Assembly: GCF_032464895.1 (NCBI RefSeq)
Contig: NZ_JAWDIC010000005.1
Coordinates: 62,001-126,000 of the forward strand
Direction: 5' to 3'
Origin: Phycicoccus sp. M110.8
GTDB lineage: Bacteria > Actinomycetota > Actinomycetes > Actinomycetales > Dermatophilaceae
DNA: 64,000 bases
Shown: piece after piece, positions 16,170-23,982 of the stretch
Layout: every line of letters starts with the position of its first letter
How positions within the stretch are numbered: the first letter of the stretch is position 1
Notes under the pieces: model-generated
Database searches by the model: none
The model's input: only the letters and a program-made list of their open reading frames with translations
What the model was told of the DNA's origin: nothing
Made by a program: the position numbers and the translations under genes

Positions 16170-16594
16170 CAGCCGTTCTGCAGGTAGGCCGCCTCGAGGA
16201 GCGGCTCGAGCGCGCGGATGTCGTCCTCGTCGCAGTCGGCCGGCAGGTCCAGGCAGTGGGTGGCCGCGCCGAAGCCGCCGGCGGGGGAGAGGCGCTCGTC
16301 CGGCGGGACCTCGTCGGCGAAGGCCAGGCCGACCCGGACCGTCCCGTCGGGGCCGGGCCCGACGGTCGCGAACTCCGTCGTGCGTGCGACCCGCACCCAG
16401 GGCTCGACCAGACCGTCGACCGGTGCCGAGGCGACCCGGTGCGTGTCCTCGCCCAGGCCTTCCGCGAGCATCACGACCGCGTCGTGCACGGCTCGCAGGC
16501 CCGTGTCCTCGGCCGGGTAGAGGTCGTCCGTCCCGGCGTCGACGTCGCCGGTGGGGGCCACCTGCGCGGCCTCGGTGTCGTCGACGGGCTCCAT
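16169..16594 (-). CDS. hypothetical protein
   Basis: 141-residue soluble acidic protein I do not recognise with certainty. An Asp/Glu-rich N-terminus leads into a compact domain with SAPVDGLVEPWVRVARTTEF, then LAFADEVPPDERL, and a C-terminal helix ending LLEAAYLQNG. The layout recalls the DUF5655-like group, but that is a guess. The ATG at 16594 was chosen because the frame upstream overlaps the next gene. Translationally coupled to the FUSC gene by TGATG. Confidence 0.55.
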   Translation of the reverse strand: MEPVDDTEAAQVAPTGDVDAGTDDLYPAEDTGLRAVHDAVVMLAEGLGEDTHRVASAPVDGLVEPWVRVARTTEFATVGPGPDGTVRVGLAFADEVPPDERLSPAGGFGAATHCLDLPADCDEDDIRALEPLLEAAYLQNG

Positions 16595-16643
16595 GGGCCG
16601 ATTCTGGCAGTACGCGCCGTCGTCGCGCCCGACCACGCGCGGG

Positions 16644-17210
16644 TCAGGCCCGGCCGAAGGTCGTGTCGACCACCACGTCCGCTCGCTCCCAGGTGCGGTC
16701 GGCCTCGTAGAGGCGCCGCTCCTGGGCGGCCCACTGGTCCCAGTACGGGGCGAACCCCGGGTCGCGGGCCATGCCCCGGGCGTACCGGATGTCCTCGGCC
16801 GCCTCCACCCACACCAGCACCGAGGCGAAGGCACCACCGGGCAGGGCGCCGGAGCCGCAGCCCTCGAGCACGACGACGTCGGTCGCGGGGAGCTGGACCC
16901 ACTCGGCATACCGCTCGGCGTGCCAGTCCCAGCGCTGGTACCGGGCCGCGCGGCCCTCGCGCAGCGGGCGGACGATCCACTCGTCCGCCCGGTGGGTCCC
17001 TGCCCGCAGGCCGTCCCAGCCCGGGTAGAGGTCGTCCATGTGCACGGTGGGCGCGGAGAGCACGTCCGCGACCTGCCGGGCGAGGGTCGTCTTCCCCGAG
17101 CCGCTGGGGCCGTCGATCGCGACGAGGTGGGTGCCGCCGCAGCGCGCGGGGGTGGAGTCCACGAGGGCCACGATCTGGCTCACGTGGTCCGTGGTGCGGT
17201 CGACGGGCAT
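16644..17210 (-). CDS. uridine-kinase-like P-loop protein
   Basis: 188-residue P-loop kinase. The Walker A is [14 protein letters not shown], followed by the nucleoside-kinase-like [12 protein letters not shown], then a central [10 protein letters not shown] strand and a C-terminal helical lid with Arg residues. This is the uridine kinase/phosphoribulokinase fold, but the substrate is unproven. The ATG at 17210 lies 7 bases after TAGGGT (minus strand), so it is likely leaderless. Start codons of this gene and hisF face away from each other with only 31 bases between. Confidence 0.7.
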   Translation of the reverse strand: MPVDRTTDHVSQIVALVDSTPARCGGTHLVAIDGPSGSGKTTLARQVADVLSAPTVHMDDLYPGWDGLRAGTHRADEWIVRPLREGRAARYQRWDWHAERYAEWVQLPATDVVVLEGCGSGALPGGAFASVLVWVEAAEDIRYARGMARDPGFAPYWDQWAAQERRLYEADRTWERADVVVDTTFGRA

Positions 17211-17217
17211 GGCGTTC

Positions 17218-17223
17218 ACCCTA
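17218..17223 (-). promoter_or_regulatory. -10 box of leaderless kinase-like gene
   Basis: TAGGGT on the minus strand, 7 bases before the ATG at 17210; back-to-back with the hisF -10. Confidence 0.55.
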
Positions 17224-17229
17224 GGTGGA

Positions 17230-17235
17230 TACCCT
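17230..17235 (+). promoter_or_regulatory. -10 box of leaderless hisF promoter
   Basis: TACCCT ends 6 bases before the GTG at 17242. The -35 region of each divergent promoter must lie inside the other gene or its promoter. Confidence 0.55.
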
Positions 17236-17241
17236 TCCCGG

Positions 17242-18015
17242 GTGAGCCTCGCCACCCGGGTCATCCCCTGCCTCGACGTCGACGCCGGCCGCGTGGTCAA
17301 GGGCGTGCAGTTCGAGAACCTGCGCGACGCCGGCGACCCCGTCGAGCTGGCGAAGGCGTACGGCGAGCAGGGCGCCGACGAGCTGACGTTCCTGGACGTG
17401 ACGGCCAGCAGCGGCGACCGCGAGACCACGTACGACGTCGTGCGCCGCACCGCCGAGCAGGTCTTCATCCCGCTGACCGTGGGCGGGGGAGTCCGGAGCG
17501 TCGACGACGTGGACCGGCTACTGCGGGCCGGTGCCGACAAGGTCGGGGTCAACACGGCCGCCATCGCCAGGCCCGAGCTCGTGTCCGAGGTGGCCGAGCG
17601 GTTCGGCTCGCAGGTGCTCGTGCTGTCCGCCGACGTGCGGCGCCGGCGGGGCGAGGACGGGTCGCTGCTCGGCGGGTTCGAGGTGACGACCCACGGCGGG
17701 CGGCAGCGCACCGGCATCGACGCCGTCGAGTGGTGCGTGCGGGCGCAGGAGCTGGGCGCCGGCGAGGTGCTGCTCAACTCGATGGACGCCGACGGCACCA
17801 AGGACGGGTTCGACCTCGAGCTGATCCGGCTCGTGCGCGCGGAGCTGCGCATCCCGCTCATCGCCAGCGGGGGCGCCGGCCGGGTCGAGCACTTCGCCCC
17901 GGCCGTGCACGCCGGTGCCGACGCCGTGCTGGCGGCGAGCGTCTTCCACTTCGGGGAGCTCACCGTCGGCGACGTGAAGGCGGCACTGGCGCATGACGGC
18001 ATACCCGTCCGCTGA
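17242..18015 (+). CDS. hisF: imidazole glycerol phosphate synthase, cyclase subunit
   Basis: With HisH, makes imidazole glycerol phosphate and AICAR in histidine synthesis. The 257-residue (beta/alpha)8 barrel has the catalytic CLDVD near residue 11 and the second catalytic Asp in LSADVRR, plus phosphate-binding loops GGGVRS and ASGGAGR. GTG at 17242, leaderless. hisH, hisA, hisB and hisD are not in the window, so histidine genes are scattered (hisE/G at 11 kb, hisI at 57 kb). Confidence 0.95.
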   Translation: MSLATRVIPCLDVDAGRVVKGVQFENLRDAGDPVELAKAYGEQGADELTFLDVTASSGDRETTYDVVRRTAEQVFIPLTVGGGVRSVDDVDRLLRAGADKVGVNTAAIARPELVSEVAERFGSQVLVLSADVRRRRGEDGSLLGGFEVTTHGGRQRTGIDAVEWCVRAQELGAGEVLLNSMDADGTKDGFDLELIRLVRAELRIPLIASGGAGRVEHFAPAVHAGADAVLAASVFHFGELTVGDVKAALAHDGIPVR

Positions 18016-18045
18016 CCGCGGCCCCACGCACCGGGCACCCCCGCG

Positions 18046-18094
18046 AAACGGCAGTTGCTGACGGAAAACGGGGGTCGAGAACTGCCGTTTTCCG
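18046..18094 (+). repeat. two overlapping, mutually exclusive hairpins downstream of hisF
   Basis: AAACGGCAGTT (18046-18056) pairs perfectly with AACTGCCGTTT (18080-18090). CGGAAAACG (18062-18070) pairs perfectly with CGTTTTCCG (18086-18094). Both need bases 18086-18090, so only one can form at a time. The region is AT-richer than its surroundings and may be the hisF terminator or an intergenic repeat element. Confidence 0.65.
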
Positions 18095-18161
18095 CACGCA
18101 ACCGCCGTGTTGCGCGCGGGGGTGGCGCGAGCAGACGCCTCGTATTCCAGTGGACGCTTGA

Positions 18162-18177
18162 TCAAGCGAATGCTTGA
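18162..18177. promoter_or_regulatory. probable ArsR-family operator
   Basis: TCAAGCGAATGCTTGA is an interrupted palindrome (6 bp arms, 4-base centre) of the shape bound by ArsR/SmtB dimers. It overlaps a second perfect palindrome, CGCTTGATCAAGCG (18155-18168). A TTGAAT -10 candidate (18174-18179) ends 6 bases before the ATG of the regulator, so binding would block its own promoter. Confidence 0.6.
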
Positions 18178-18185
18178 ATAGCGCC

Positions 18186-18530
18186 ATGGCCACCATCGAC
18201 GCGACGCGCCTCGACGCGGTGTTCACCGCGCTCGGCGACCCCACGAGGCGGGACATCGTGACGCGGCTCAGTCGCGGCGACGCGACGGTGACCGAGCTGG
18301 CCGAGCCGTATGCCATGAGCCTGCAGGCCGTGTCCCAGCACATCCGGGTGCTGGAGCGCTGCGGGCTCGTGAGCCGTGGCCGCGACCGGCAGGCCAGGCC
18401 GTGCCGCCTGGAGCCGGAGGTGCTGCGCGCGGCCGAGTCGTGGATCGAGGAGAGCCGGCGCACGTGGGCCGCGCGCATGGACCGGTTGGAGTCGCACCTC
18501 GCCAGGGTGCAGCAGAAGGGGGACGCATGA
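18186..18530 (+). CDS. ArsR-family transcriptional regulator
   Basis: 114-residue winged-helix repressor. Seen: FTALGDPTRRDIVTRLSRGDATVTELAE, then the recognition helix MSLQAVSQHIRVLERCGLV and a short wing with RGRDRQARPC. No obvious metal-binding cysteine set, so it is likely the non-metal type found with SRPBCC proteins. ATG at 18186; an in-frame TTG at 18174 would overlap the operator. First gene of a three-gene operon with ATGA overlaps and probably self-regulated. Confidence 0.88.
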   Translation: MATIDATRLDAVFTALGDPTRRDIVTRLSRGDATVTELAEPYAMSLQAVSQHIRVLERCGLVSRGRDRQARPCRLEPEVLRAAESWIEESRRTWAARMDRLESHLARVQQKGDA

Positions 18531-18982
18531 ACGACGAGCAGGACCACGGGGAGGAGCTCGTGCACGAGCGGGTGTTCGCGGCCCCCCGCGACCTGGTGTG
18601 GCACTGCCTGACCGACCCGTCCGAGCTGGCGCAGTTCTGGGGGCCTGAGGGCCTGATGACGCCGGTGGACGGCATCGTCGTCGAGCTGCGCCCGGGCGGC
18701 CGGTTCGAGACGCTCATGGTCGGGGCGCACGGCAGCCACCGGATGGTCGCCACGTTCACCGAGGTCGTCGCGCCGGAACGGCTCGCCTGGGTGGAGGTGG
18801 CGTCGGGGATGCACACCACCAGCACGCTCCGCGACCTCGGCGACGGGCGCACCGCCGTCACCATCACCCAGCGCAACGTCCCCGAGGCGGCGCGCAGGCC
18901 TCGGGCCCGCGCCGGCTTCGCCACCTCGCTCGACAAGCTCGAGCGACGCCTCAGCACCCTCGTCCAGGAGGAACTGTCATGA
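18527..18982 (+). CDS. SRPBCC (AHSA1-like) domain protein
   Basis: 151-residue START/Bet v1-like fold protein. The family pattern is visible: VHERVFAAPRDLVWHCLTDPSELAQFWGP (quoted in part), a central LRPGGRFET, and the closing helix FATSLDKLERRL. This family binds hydrophobic ligands in a deep pocket; ligand unknown. The ATG overlaps the stop of the ArsR gene, a pairing seen in many actinobacteria, which suggests the regulator controls it. Confidence 0.82.
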   Translation: MNDEQDHGEELVHERVFAAPRDLVWHCLTDPSELAQFWGPEGLMTPVDGIVVELRPGGRFETLMVGAHGSHRMVATFTEVVAPERLAWVEVASGMHTTSTLRDLGDGRTAVTITQRNVPEAARRPRARAGFATSLDKLERRLSTLVQEELS

Positions 18983-19617
18983 CCGACCTGCAGGACCTGG
19001 TGGCCCCCACGCTCACCGGGCTCGCCGACCTCCTCGACACCGGCGGCCAGGGTGCCCACGTCGGCGACACCAGTGGGAGCTCCGCGCTCGCCGACGCGTG
19101 GACACGCCCGTCGCTGTGCGAGGGCTGGACCGTGGCGCACCTGGTCGCCCACGTCACCATGCCGGCGCGCCTGACGCCGGAGCAGTGGGGCGCGGAGATG
19201 GCCGCGGCCGGCGGGGACTTCGGCTTCCTGTCGAACGCGGTGGCGGCACGCGACTCGGCCCTGCCCCGGGGGGAGCTGCTCGACCAGCTGCGCTCGCCCG
19301 AGCTGCACGCGTGGCAGCCGCCGGGCGGCGGAGCGGCCGGTGCCCTGAGCCACGCTGTGATCCACTCGCTGGACGTCACGGTCGCCCTCGACGTGCCGAC
19401 CGTGGCGCCTCAGGAGGCGGTCGTGGCGGTGCTGGAAGCCGTCACTGCGACGGGCGGGTCGTGGTTCGGTGTCGACCTGTCCGGCGTGCTCCTGGCGGCC
19501 ACCGACGCCGACTGGTCCTGGGGGAGCGGCGAGGCGCTCCGCGCCCCGCTCGGCGACCTGGTGTCGCTCGTGTCCGGGCGCACCCTGCCCGACGGCCGCT
19601 CGCTGCCCAGGGGCTGA
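18979..19617 (+). CDS. maleylpyruvate-isomerase-like (MDMPI/DinB fold) protein
   Basis: 212-residue protein of the mycothiol-dependent MDMPI-type family. The hallmark SLCEGWTVAHLVAHV segment near residue 45 and HAVIHSLDVTVAL near 125 carry the metal-binding histidines of the four-helix DinB fold. Mycothiol is the low-molecular-weight thiol of actinobacteria, supporting the host group. Specific substrate unknown. Third gene of the arsR operon (ATGA overlap) and convergent with the response-regulator gene 20 bases on. Confidence 0.75.
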   Translation: MTDLQDLVAPTLTGLADLLDTGGQGAHVGDTSGSSALADAWTRPSLCEGWTVAHLVAHVTMPARLTPEQWGAEMAAAGGDFGFLSNAVAARDSALPRGELLDQLRSPELHAWQPPGGGAAGALSHAVIHSLDVTVALDVPTVAPQEAVVAVLEAVTATGGSWFGVDLSGVLLAATDADWSWGSGEALRAPLGDLVSLVSGRTLPDGRSLPRG

Positions 19618-19636
19618 GGGCGGCAGGCCCGGCCGG

Positions 19637-20290
19637 TCAGTCGCGGCCGAGACCTGCGTCCCGGGCCTTGATGATGGCGTCGGCCCGGTCGGCGGCGTGC
19701 AGCTTGGCGTAGACCGAGGAGACCGCGTTGCGGACCGACTTGTCCGAGAGGTGGGTCAGCCGGGCGATGTCGGCGTTGGACCGCCCGGCGGCCAGGTGGT
19801 CCAGGACCTCGCGCTCGCGGTCGGTCAGCTCGGGGAACGGCACGTCGGGCGTATTGGGCCTCCCCGAGAGGAAGTCGGTGATCCGCGCGGCGAGCGACGC
19901 CCCGAAGACCATGCCGCCCGCCGCCGCCGCGCGGATCGCCTGCTGCACCTCCGCGGCCGAGGAGCCCTTGAGCAGGTAGCCGCGGGCACCCGCGCGCAGG
20001 GCGCCCATGATCGTGTCGTCGTCCTCGTTCATGGTGAGGATGACGACGGCGGTGGCCGGCCGGGCCGCCACCACCTGGCGGGTGGCCTCGATGCCGTCCA
20101 GGAGCGGCATCTGGATGTCCATCACGACGACGTCCGGCTCGGTCTCGCGCGCGGTGAGGACGGCGTCACGCCCGTCCGCGGCCGTGCCGACGACCTCCAT
20201 GCCGGGGAGAGCGTCGAGCAGCGCGACGAGCCCGTCGCGCAGGACCTGGTGGTCGTCCGCGAGGACGACGCGGATCACGGGATCGGTCAC
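19637..20290 (-). CDS. NarL/LuxR-type response regulator
   Basis: 217 residues. The receiver domain has the acidic pair ADD (12-13), phospho-acceptor Asp58 in VVMDIQMP, Thr86 and Lys108. The C-terminal LuxR helix-turn-helix reads LTDREREVLDHLAAG ... NADIARLTHLSDKSVRNAVSSVYAKL. The SVRNAVSSVYAKL form of the recognition helix is typical of actinobacterial NarL-type regulators. The GTG at 20290 overlaps the stop of the kinase (GTGA), so it is the cognate partner. Confidence 0.93.
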   Translation of the reverse strand: MTDPVIRVVLADDHQVLRDGLVALLDALPGMEVVGTAADGRDAVLTARETEPDVVVMDIQMPLLDGIEATRQVVAARPATAVVILTMNEDDDTIMGALRAGARGYLLKGSSAAEVQQAIRAAAAGGMVFGASLAARITDFLSGRPNTPDVPFPELTDREREVLDHLAAGRSNADIARLTHLSDKSVRNAVSSVYAKLHAADRADAIIKARDAGLGRD

Positions 20291-22368
20291 GGTGCGCTCC
20301 TCAGGGGCAGCCGGGCGCGCACGACGGTGCCACCCTCGGGCGGGCAGACCACCTCGGCGTGGCCGCCGAGCTCGGCGACGCGCTCGCGCAGGGACACCAG
20401 CCCGACGCCCGCCACGGCACCGGGGTCGACGCCGGTGCCGTCGTCGCTGACGCGCAGGTGCAGCTCGCCGGCCGTGGCCTCGAGGCAGACGTCGCACCGG
20501 GTGGCGCGGGCGTGCCTCGCCGCGTTCGTGACGGCTTCCCCGACGACCCGGTATGCCGCGACCTCGACGGCCGCGGGCAGCGCGTCCACGCCGTCGGCCT
20601 CGACGCGCACGGTGAAGCCCTGCGCGGACAGGGACGTCGCCTGCTGGCGCAGGGCACCCACGAGGCCCAGGTCGTCCAGGGCCGGGGGCCGGAGGTCGTG
20701 CACGAGCCTGCGCACGTCGGCCACGACGTCCTGCACCTGGGAGACGGCCACATCCAGGCTCTGGGACGCCGCCAGGGGATCGTGGGACAGCACGAGTCGG
20801 GCGGTCTCGATGCGGAACACGACCCCGCTGAGCGCCGGTCCGAGGCCGTCGTGCAGGTCGCGGCGGACCCGTCGGCGCTCCTCCTCGCGGGCGAGCACCA
20901 GTCGCTCGCGGCTGTCCTGCAGCTCCTCGGTGAGCCGGGCGCTGCGGGCCGCGAGGGCCGCCTGGCGCACCAGGTCGCCGAGCAGGGCCTCGTCGCGCGC
21001 CGACAGCCGCGCCCGCACGCCGTCGCGCGGCACGACCAGGCGCCCGATCGTCGCCTCACGGAACGTGATCGGCAGGGTGCGCGTGGCCGCCGGCTCCGAC
21101 CCGTGCGTGGCGCTGAGCCGGCCGCCCGGCCGGTCCACCTCGACCCGCACGTAGCGGACCCCGAAGGCCCCGGCCACGGCGTCGGCCACCGCGGCGAGCT
21201 GGCCCCGCGCGTCCGCCGCCGACTCCAGCCGCGAGGCGAGGCCTGCGACGGCGTCGTAGGGGTTGTCGCGGGTGCCGAAGACGAGCCTGCGGACCCGGCC
21301 GACGAGCAGGTGCCGCAGGGCCAGGTAGACCACGGCCCCGAGCCCCAGGACCAGCACCACCTCGGTGCGCTGGTCGAGCCGCACGCCGAGCCCGTCGGTC
21401 AGGAGGGCGAGGACGGCCAGGTCGACGGCCACCACGGCCATCGCCGCGACACCGTTGAGCAGGGTGCCCGACAGCAGCTCGTCAACGCCCACCAGGTCGG
21501 GCTGCACCAGCCCGATGGTCACCGCCACCGCGGGCAGCAGGACGCCCACGGCGAAGAGCACGTCCTGGGCCCGCGTCGAGAGCGGAACCAGGGATGCCGC
21601 GACGAACAGGACGACCACTGCGCTCGCGGCCCAGAGCAGCCAGCGGATGCGCCGTCGCTCGAGGCCGGTCGAGCGACGGTGGCGGCGCCACACCACGACG
21701 ACGCTGGCGAGCCCACCACAGAGCGCGAGCACGCCCAGCACCCCGGTGACCGCGTCCCCCACGCCGGGGTCCACGGGGAGGGTGCCCGCGTCGTACGACA
21801 GGCCTGCTGCACCGGTCGGGTCTCCGTTGAGGCTGCCGGGCAGGAGGACGACCGCCGTGGCCCAGAGGACGACGACGGCGACGGCGAGCCTGCTGACGAC
21901 GCCCCAGGCGCCGGCGAGGAAGCGTCCGGTGGGGTAGAGCAGCAGGAGCAGTGGCACGCCGACGAGCAGGAAGCTCCCGAAGCGGCCCGAGAACCACAGG
22001 GCCAGCTGTGCACCCACGGCCGGCGGTGGCGCGTCGCGCAGCGCCCAGCCGTCGTAGGCGTCGCAGAAGCCGACGAGCAGCCAGAAGAGCCCGAACAGCA
22101 CCATGACCCGACCCACCGCGTGGCCCGGCAGGCGCCGGACGACGACGAGCCCGAGGGCCAGCAGCACCAGCCCGTTGAGGCCGGAGTCCCAGCCCGGCGA
22201 GAGGGACATGCCGTAGGACTCGCGCTGAGCCCGGCTCACCTGGGCCGCCAGCAGCACGGTCGCGACGAACACGACGACGCCGGCCGTCGCCAGCAGCCCG
22301 AGCCTGAGCTGCCGGCGACGGTCGGCGGGGGCCGTCGCGGAGGCGATCGTGCGTGCGGTCACGGTCAC
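20287..22368 (-). CDS. sensor histidine kinase (HisKA_3/NarL type)
   Basis: 693 residues. About ten hydrophobic helices (20-365) form a large membrane sensor. A GAF-like linker follows (about 390-470). The dimerisation H-box RRDLHDGLGPALSG has the phospho-accepting His near 503, and the ATPase domain has an N-box near 614 (GEAVTNAARHA) and DDGTGVDPG. Signal unknown. The GTG at 22368 was chosen (another GTG at 22362); the long upstream frame is a shadow of the neighbouring membrane gene. It sits in an operon with an upstream membrane protein (20-base gap) and the downstream regulator. Confidence 0.9.
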   Translation of the reverse strand: MTVTARTIASATAPADRRRQLRLGLLATAGVVVFVATVLLAAQVSRAQRESYGMSLSPGWDSGLNGLVLLALGLVVVRRLPGHAVGRVMVLFGLFWLLVGFCDAYDGWALRDAPPPAVGAQLALWFSGRFGSFLLVGVPLLLLLYPTGRFLAGAWGVVSRLAVAVVVLWATAVVLLPGSLNGDPTGAAGLSYDAGTLPVDPGVGDAVTGVLGVLALCGGLASVVVVWRRHRRSTGLERRRIRWLLWAASAVVVLFVAASLVPLSTRAQDVLFAVGVLLPAVAVTIGLVQPDLVGVDELLSGTLLNGVAAMAVVAVDLAVLALLTDGLGVRLDQRTEVVLVLGLGAVVYLALRHLLVGRVRRLVFGTRDNPYDAVAGLASRLESAADARGQLAAVADAVAGAFGVRYVRVEVDRPGGRLSATHGSEPAATRTLPITFREATIGRLVVPRDGVRARLSARDEALLGDLVRQAALAARSARLTEELQDSRERLVLAREEERRRVRRDLHDGLGPALSGVVFRIETARLVLSHDPLAASQSLDVAVSQVQDVVADVRRLVHDLRPPALDDLGLVGALRQQATSLSAQGFTVRVEADGVDALPAAVEVAAYRVVGEAVTNAARHARATRCDVCLEATAGELHLRVSDDGTGVDPGAVAGVGLVSLRERVAELGGHAEVVCPPEGGTVVRARLPLRSAP

Positions 22369-22388
22369 AGGGGGATTGTCGCCCGAGG

Positions 22389-23153
22389 TCAGGCCTCGGC
22401 GGACCCGTTTGGCGAGTCCGAGCCCCGGCGGTGGGCCCGGTCGCCGACGGCGAACCCGAGTCCGGTGACGAGGACCATGAACTCGCCGGGCAGGCTGGCG
22501 ATGTACTCCAGTGGCGAGACCCCGGCCACCGCGGTCAGGCCGCCGAGGACCAGGGCCACGAGGCCGATCCACCGCGGGACCGCGCGGTGGCGCCAGGCGG
22601 CCCACGCGATGGCCAGGCCCGTGAGGCCCACAGCGGTCCACAGGTACGGGATGGTGCCGATCCAGTGGCCGTAGAGGGCCGCGGTCTCGTCGACGAACGT
22701 CTCCGGGCGGGTGACGCCCTCGATGACCTCGGTGTCCAGGCCGGTCCCGAGGAGCAGGACCGCCGAGGTGACGGTGGTGCCGGCGACGGCCACGGTGGGC
22801 AGCATGCTGCCGTCGGGCACGGTGGCGCGCAGCCTGCGCGCCACACCGGCCCCCCAGACGAGCAGCAGCAGCGCCGCGGCCGAGGTCACGACGTGGAAGG
22901 CGGTCAGCGCGCCCCCGTGCTGGGCCAGGGTGGCGAGGATCCGGCCGGCGTCGCCGGAGGTCGCCGGGTCGTAGACCGGGTTGCCCAGGTCGGCGACGAC
23001 CGACCCGGCGGACGCCGCGACAGCGGCAAGCGGCCCGGTGAGGGCCCACAGCCGGCCACGGCCGGCCCGGGGTGAGGCCGGAGTGGTGGTCGGAGTGCTG
23101 TCGGCGACGTCGTCACGGACGAGGGTGCGGGAGGTGAACTCGGTGGTGCTCAC
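22389..23153 (-). CDS. multi-pass membrane protein, hypothetical
   Basis: 254 residues. A hydrophilic Thr/Arg-rich N-terminus of about 40 is followed by six to seven hydrophobic helices and a short charged tail. I cannot name the family with confidence; the layout recalls DUF998/DUF4386-type proteins. The GTG at 23153 has AAGGAG 8-9 bases upstream, which rules out the longer frame. It heads the kinase/regulator operon, so it may take part in sensing or be the regulated target (inference). Confidence 0.65.
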   Translation of the reverse strand: MSTTEFTSRTLVRDDVADSTPTTTPASPRAGRGRLWALTGPLAAVAASAGSVVADLGNPVYDPATSGDAGRILATLAQHGGALTAFHVVTSAAALLLLVWGAGVARRLRATVPDGSMLPTVAVAGTTVTSAVLLLGTGLDTEVIEGVTRPETFVDETAALYGHWIGTIPYLWTAVGLTGLAIAWAAWRHRAVPRWIGLVALVLGGLTAVAGVSPLEYIASLPGEFMVLVTGLGFAVGDRAHRRGSDSPNGSAEA

Positions 23154-23197
23154 GGTGGAACTCCTTGGTCGGGCCCGAAAGGGCTCTGTCTGGTGTT

Positions 23198-23212
23198 CCA
23201 CCACCGTGGTGG
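23198..23212. promoter_or_regulatory. operator-like palindrome upstream of the two-component operon
   Basis: CCACCAC-C-GTGGTGG is a perfect 7-bp inverted repeat with a 1-base centre. It lies about 45 bases upstream of the membrane-protein start and could bind a dimeric regulator such as the operon's own response regulator. Confidence 0.35.
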
Positions 23213-23270
23213 GCCGGGTGTCCCGCACCACAGGGACAACGCGGCACAGCTGCGTGGGACAGGTCGCCCT

Positions 23271-23915
23271 TCAGCCCAGGCCGACCGGCGCGGCCCAGAG
23301 GGCGGCGACGGCCTCGTCGCCGCCGGTCACCTCGAGCTCGGCGACGCGGTGTCGTCCGAACGCGGCGAGCAGCAGCTCCTCCGGCCGGCCCTCGAGGACG
23401 ACGGTGCCGAGCTCGGTGGTCGCCCTGGCGTGGATGCGGCGGCCGTCGGGGGTGGACAGCACGACGCCGACGGGGCTGCGGCGGAAGCACAGCCGGACCA
23501 CGCGCGACAGCTGGGACCACAGGGCGTCGGAAAGCCCCGGGGAGACCTGCCGCCGCGGACCGGGGACCTCGTCACCGCGCAGGACGTCCTCGTGGTGGAC
23601 GAAGTACTCGGCCAGGTTGGCCAGGTCGTCCAGCTGCGGGACGCGGACCGGCGACCACACCGGCGGCCCGGAGCGCACCAGCTCCACCAGCTCGGGCCAC
23701 GGCTTGGCGGCGTACTCCTTCATCCCCGCCTCAAGCCGCCCGGCCAGCGGCGGCAGCATGATCCCCACGCCGAGGTCCGGCCGGCGGTCCCGGATGACGA
23801 GGTGCGCGGCGAGGTCGGCGGTGGTCCACGGCGAGCACAGGGTCGGGGCGTCCGGCCCCGTCTCGGCAAGGGTGTCGCAGAGGGAAAACCGCTCGCGGCG
23901 GGCCAGGGAGGTCAT
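23271..23915 (-). CDS. TIGR03085-like metal-binding protein (MDMPI fold)
   Basis: 214-residue relative of the mycothiol-dependent isomerase fold. It has the subgroup's N-terminus SLARRERFSLCDTL, the TLCSPWTTADLAAHLVIRDRRPD segment and FVHHEDVLRG with metal-binding histidines, then a C-terminal SCP2-like domain. Function not established. The ATG at 23915 fits; a CATGAT -10 candidate ends 6 bases upstream. It diverges from the ABC exporter genes with about 67 bases between starts. Confidence 0.75.
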   Translation of the reverse strand: MTSLARRERFSLCDTLAETGPDAPTLCSPWTTADLAAHLVIRDRRPDLGVGIMLPPLAGRLEAGMKEYAAKPWPELVELVRSGPPVWSPVRVPQLDDLANLAEYFVHHEDVLRGDEVPGPRRQVSPGLSDALWSQLSRVVRLCFRRSPVGVVLSTPDGRRIHARATTELGTVVLEGRPEELLLAAFGRHRVAELEVTGGDEAVAALWAAPVGLG

Positions 23916-23982
23916 GCGATCATCATGCCTGTCGCGGCATACGCTTGCCGTCTCGCCCACCACCACCCTGCGGAGGTTCGCT

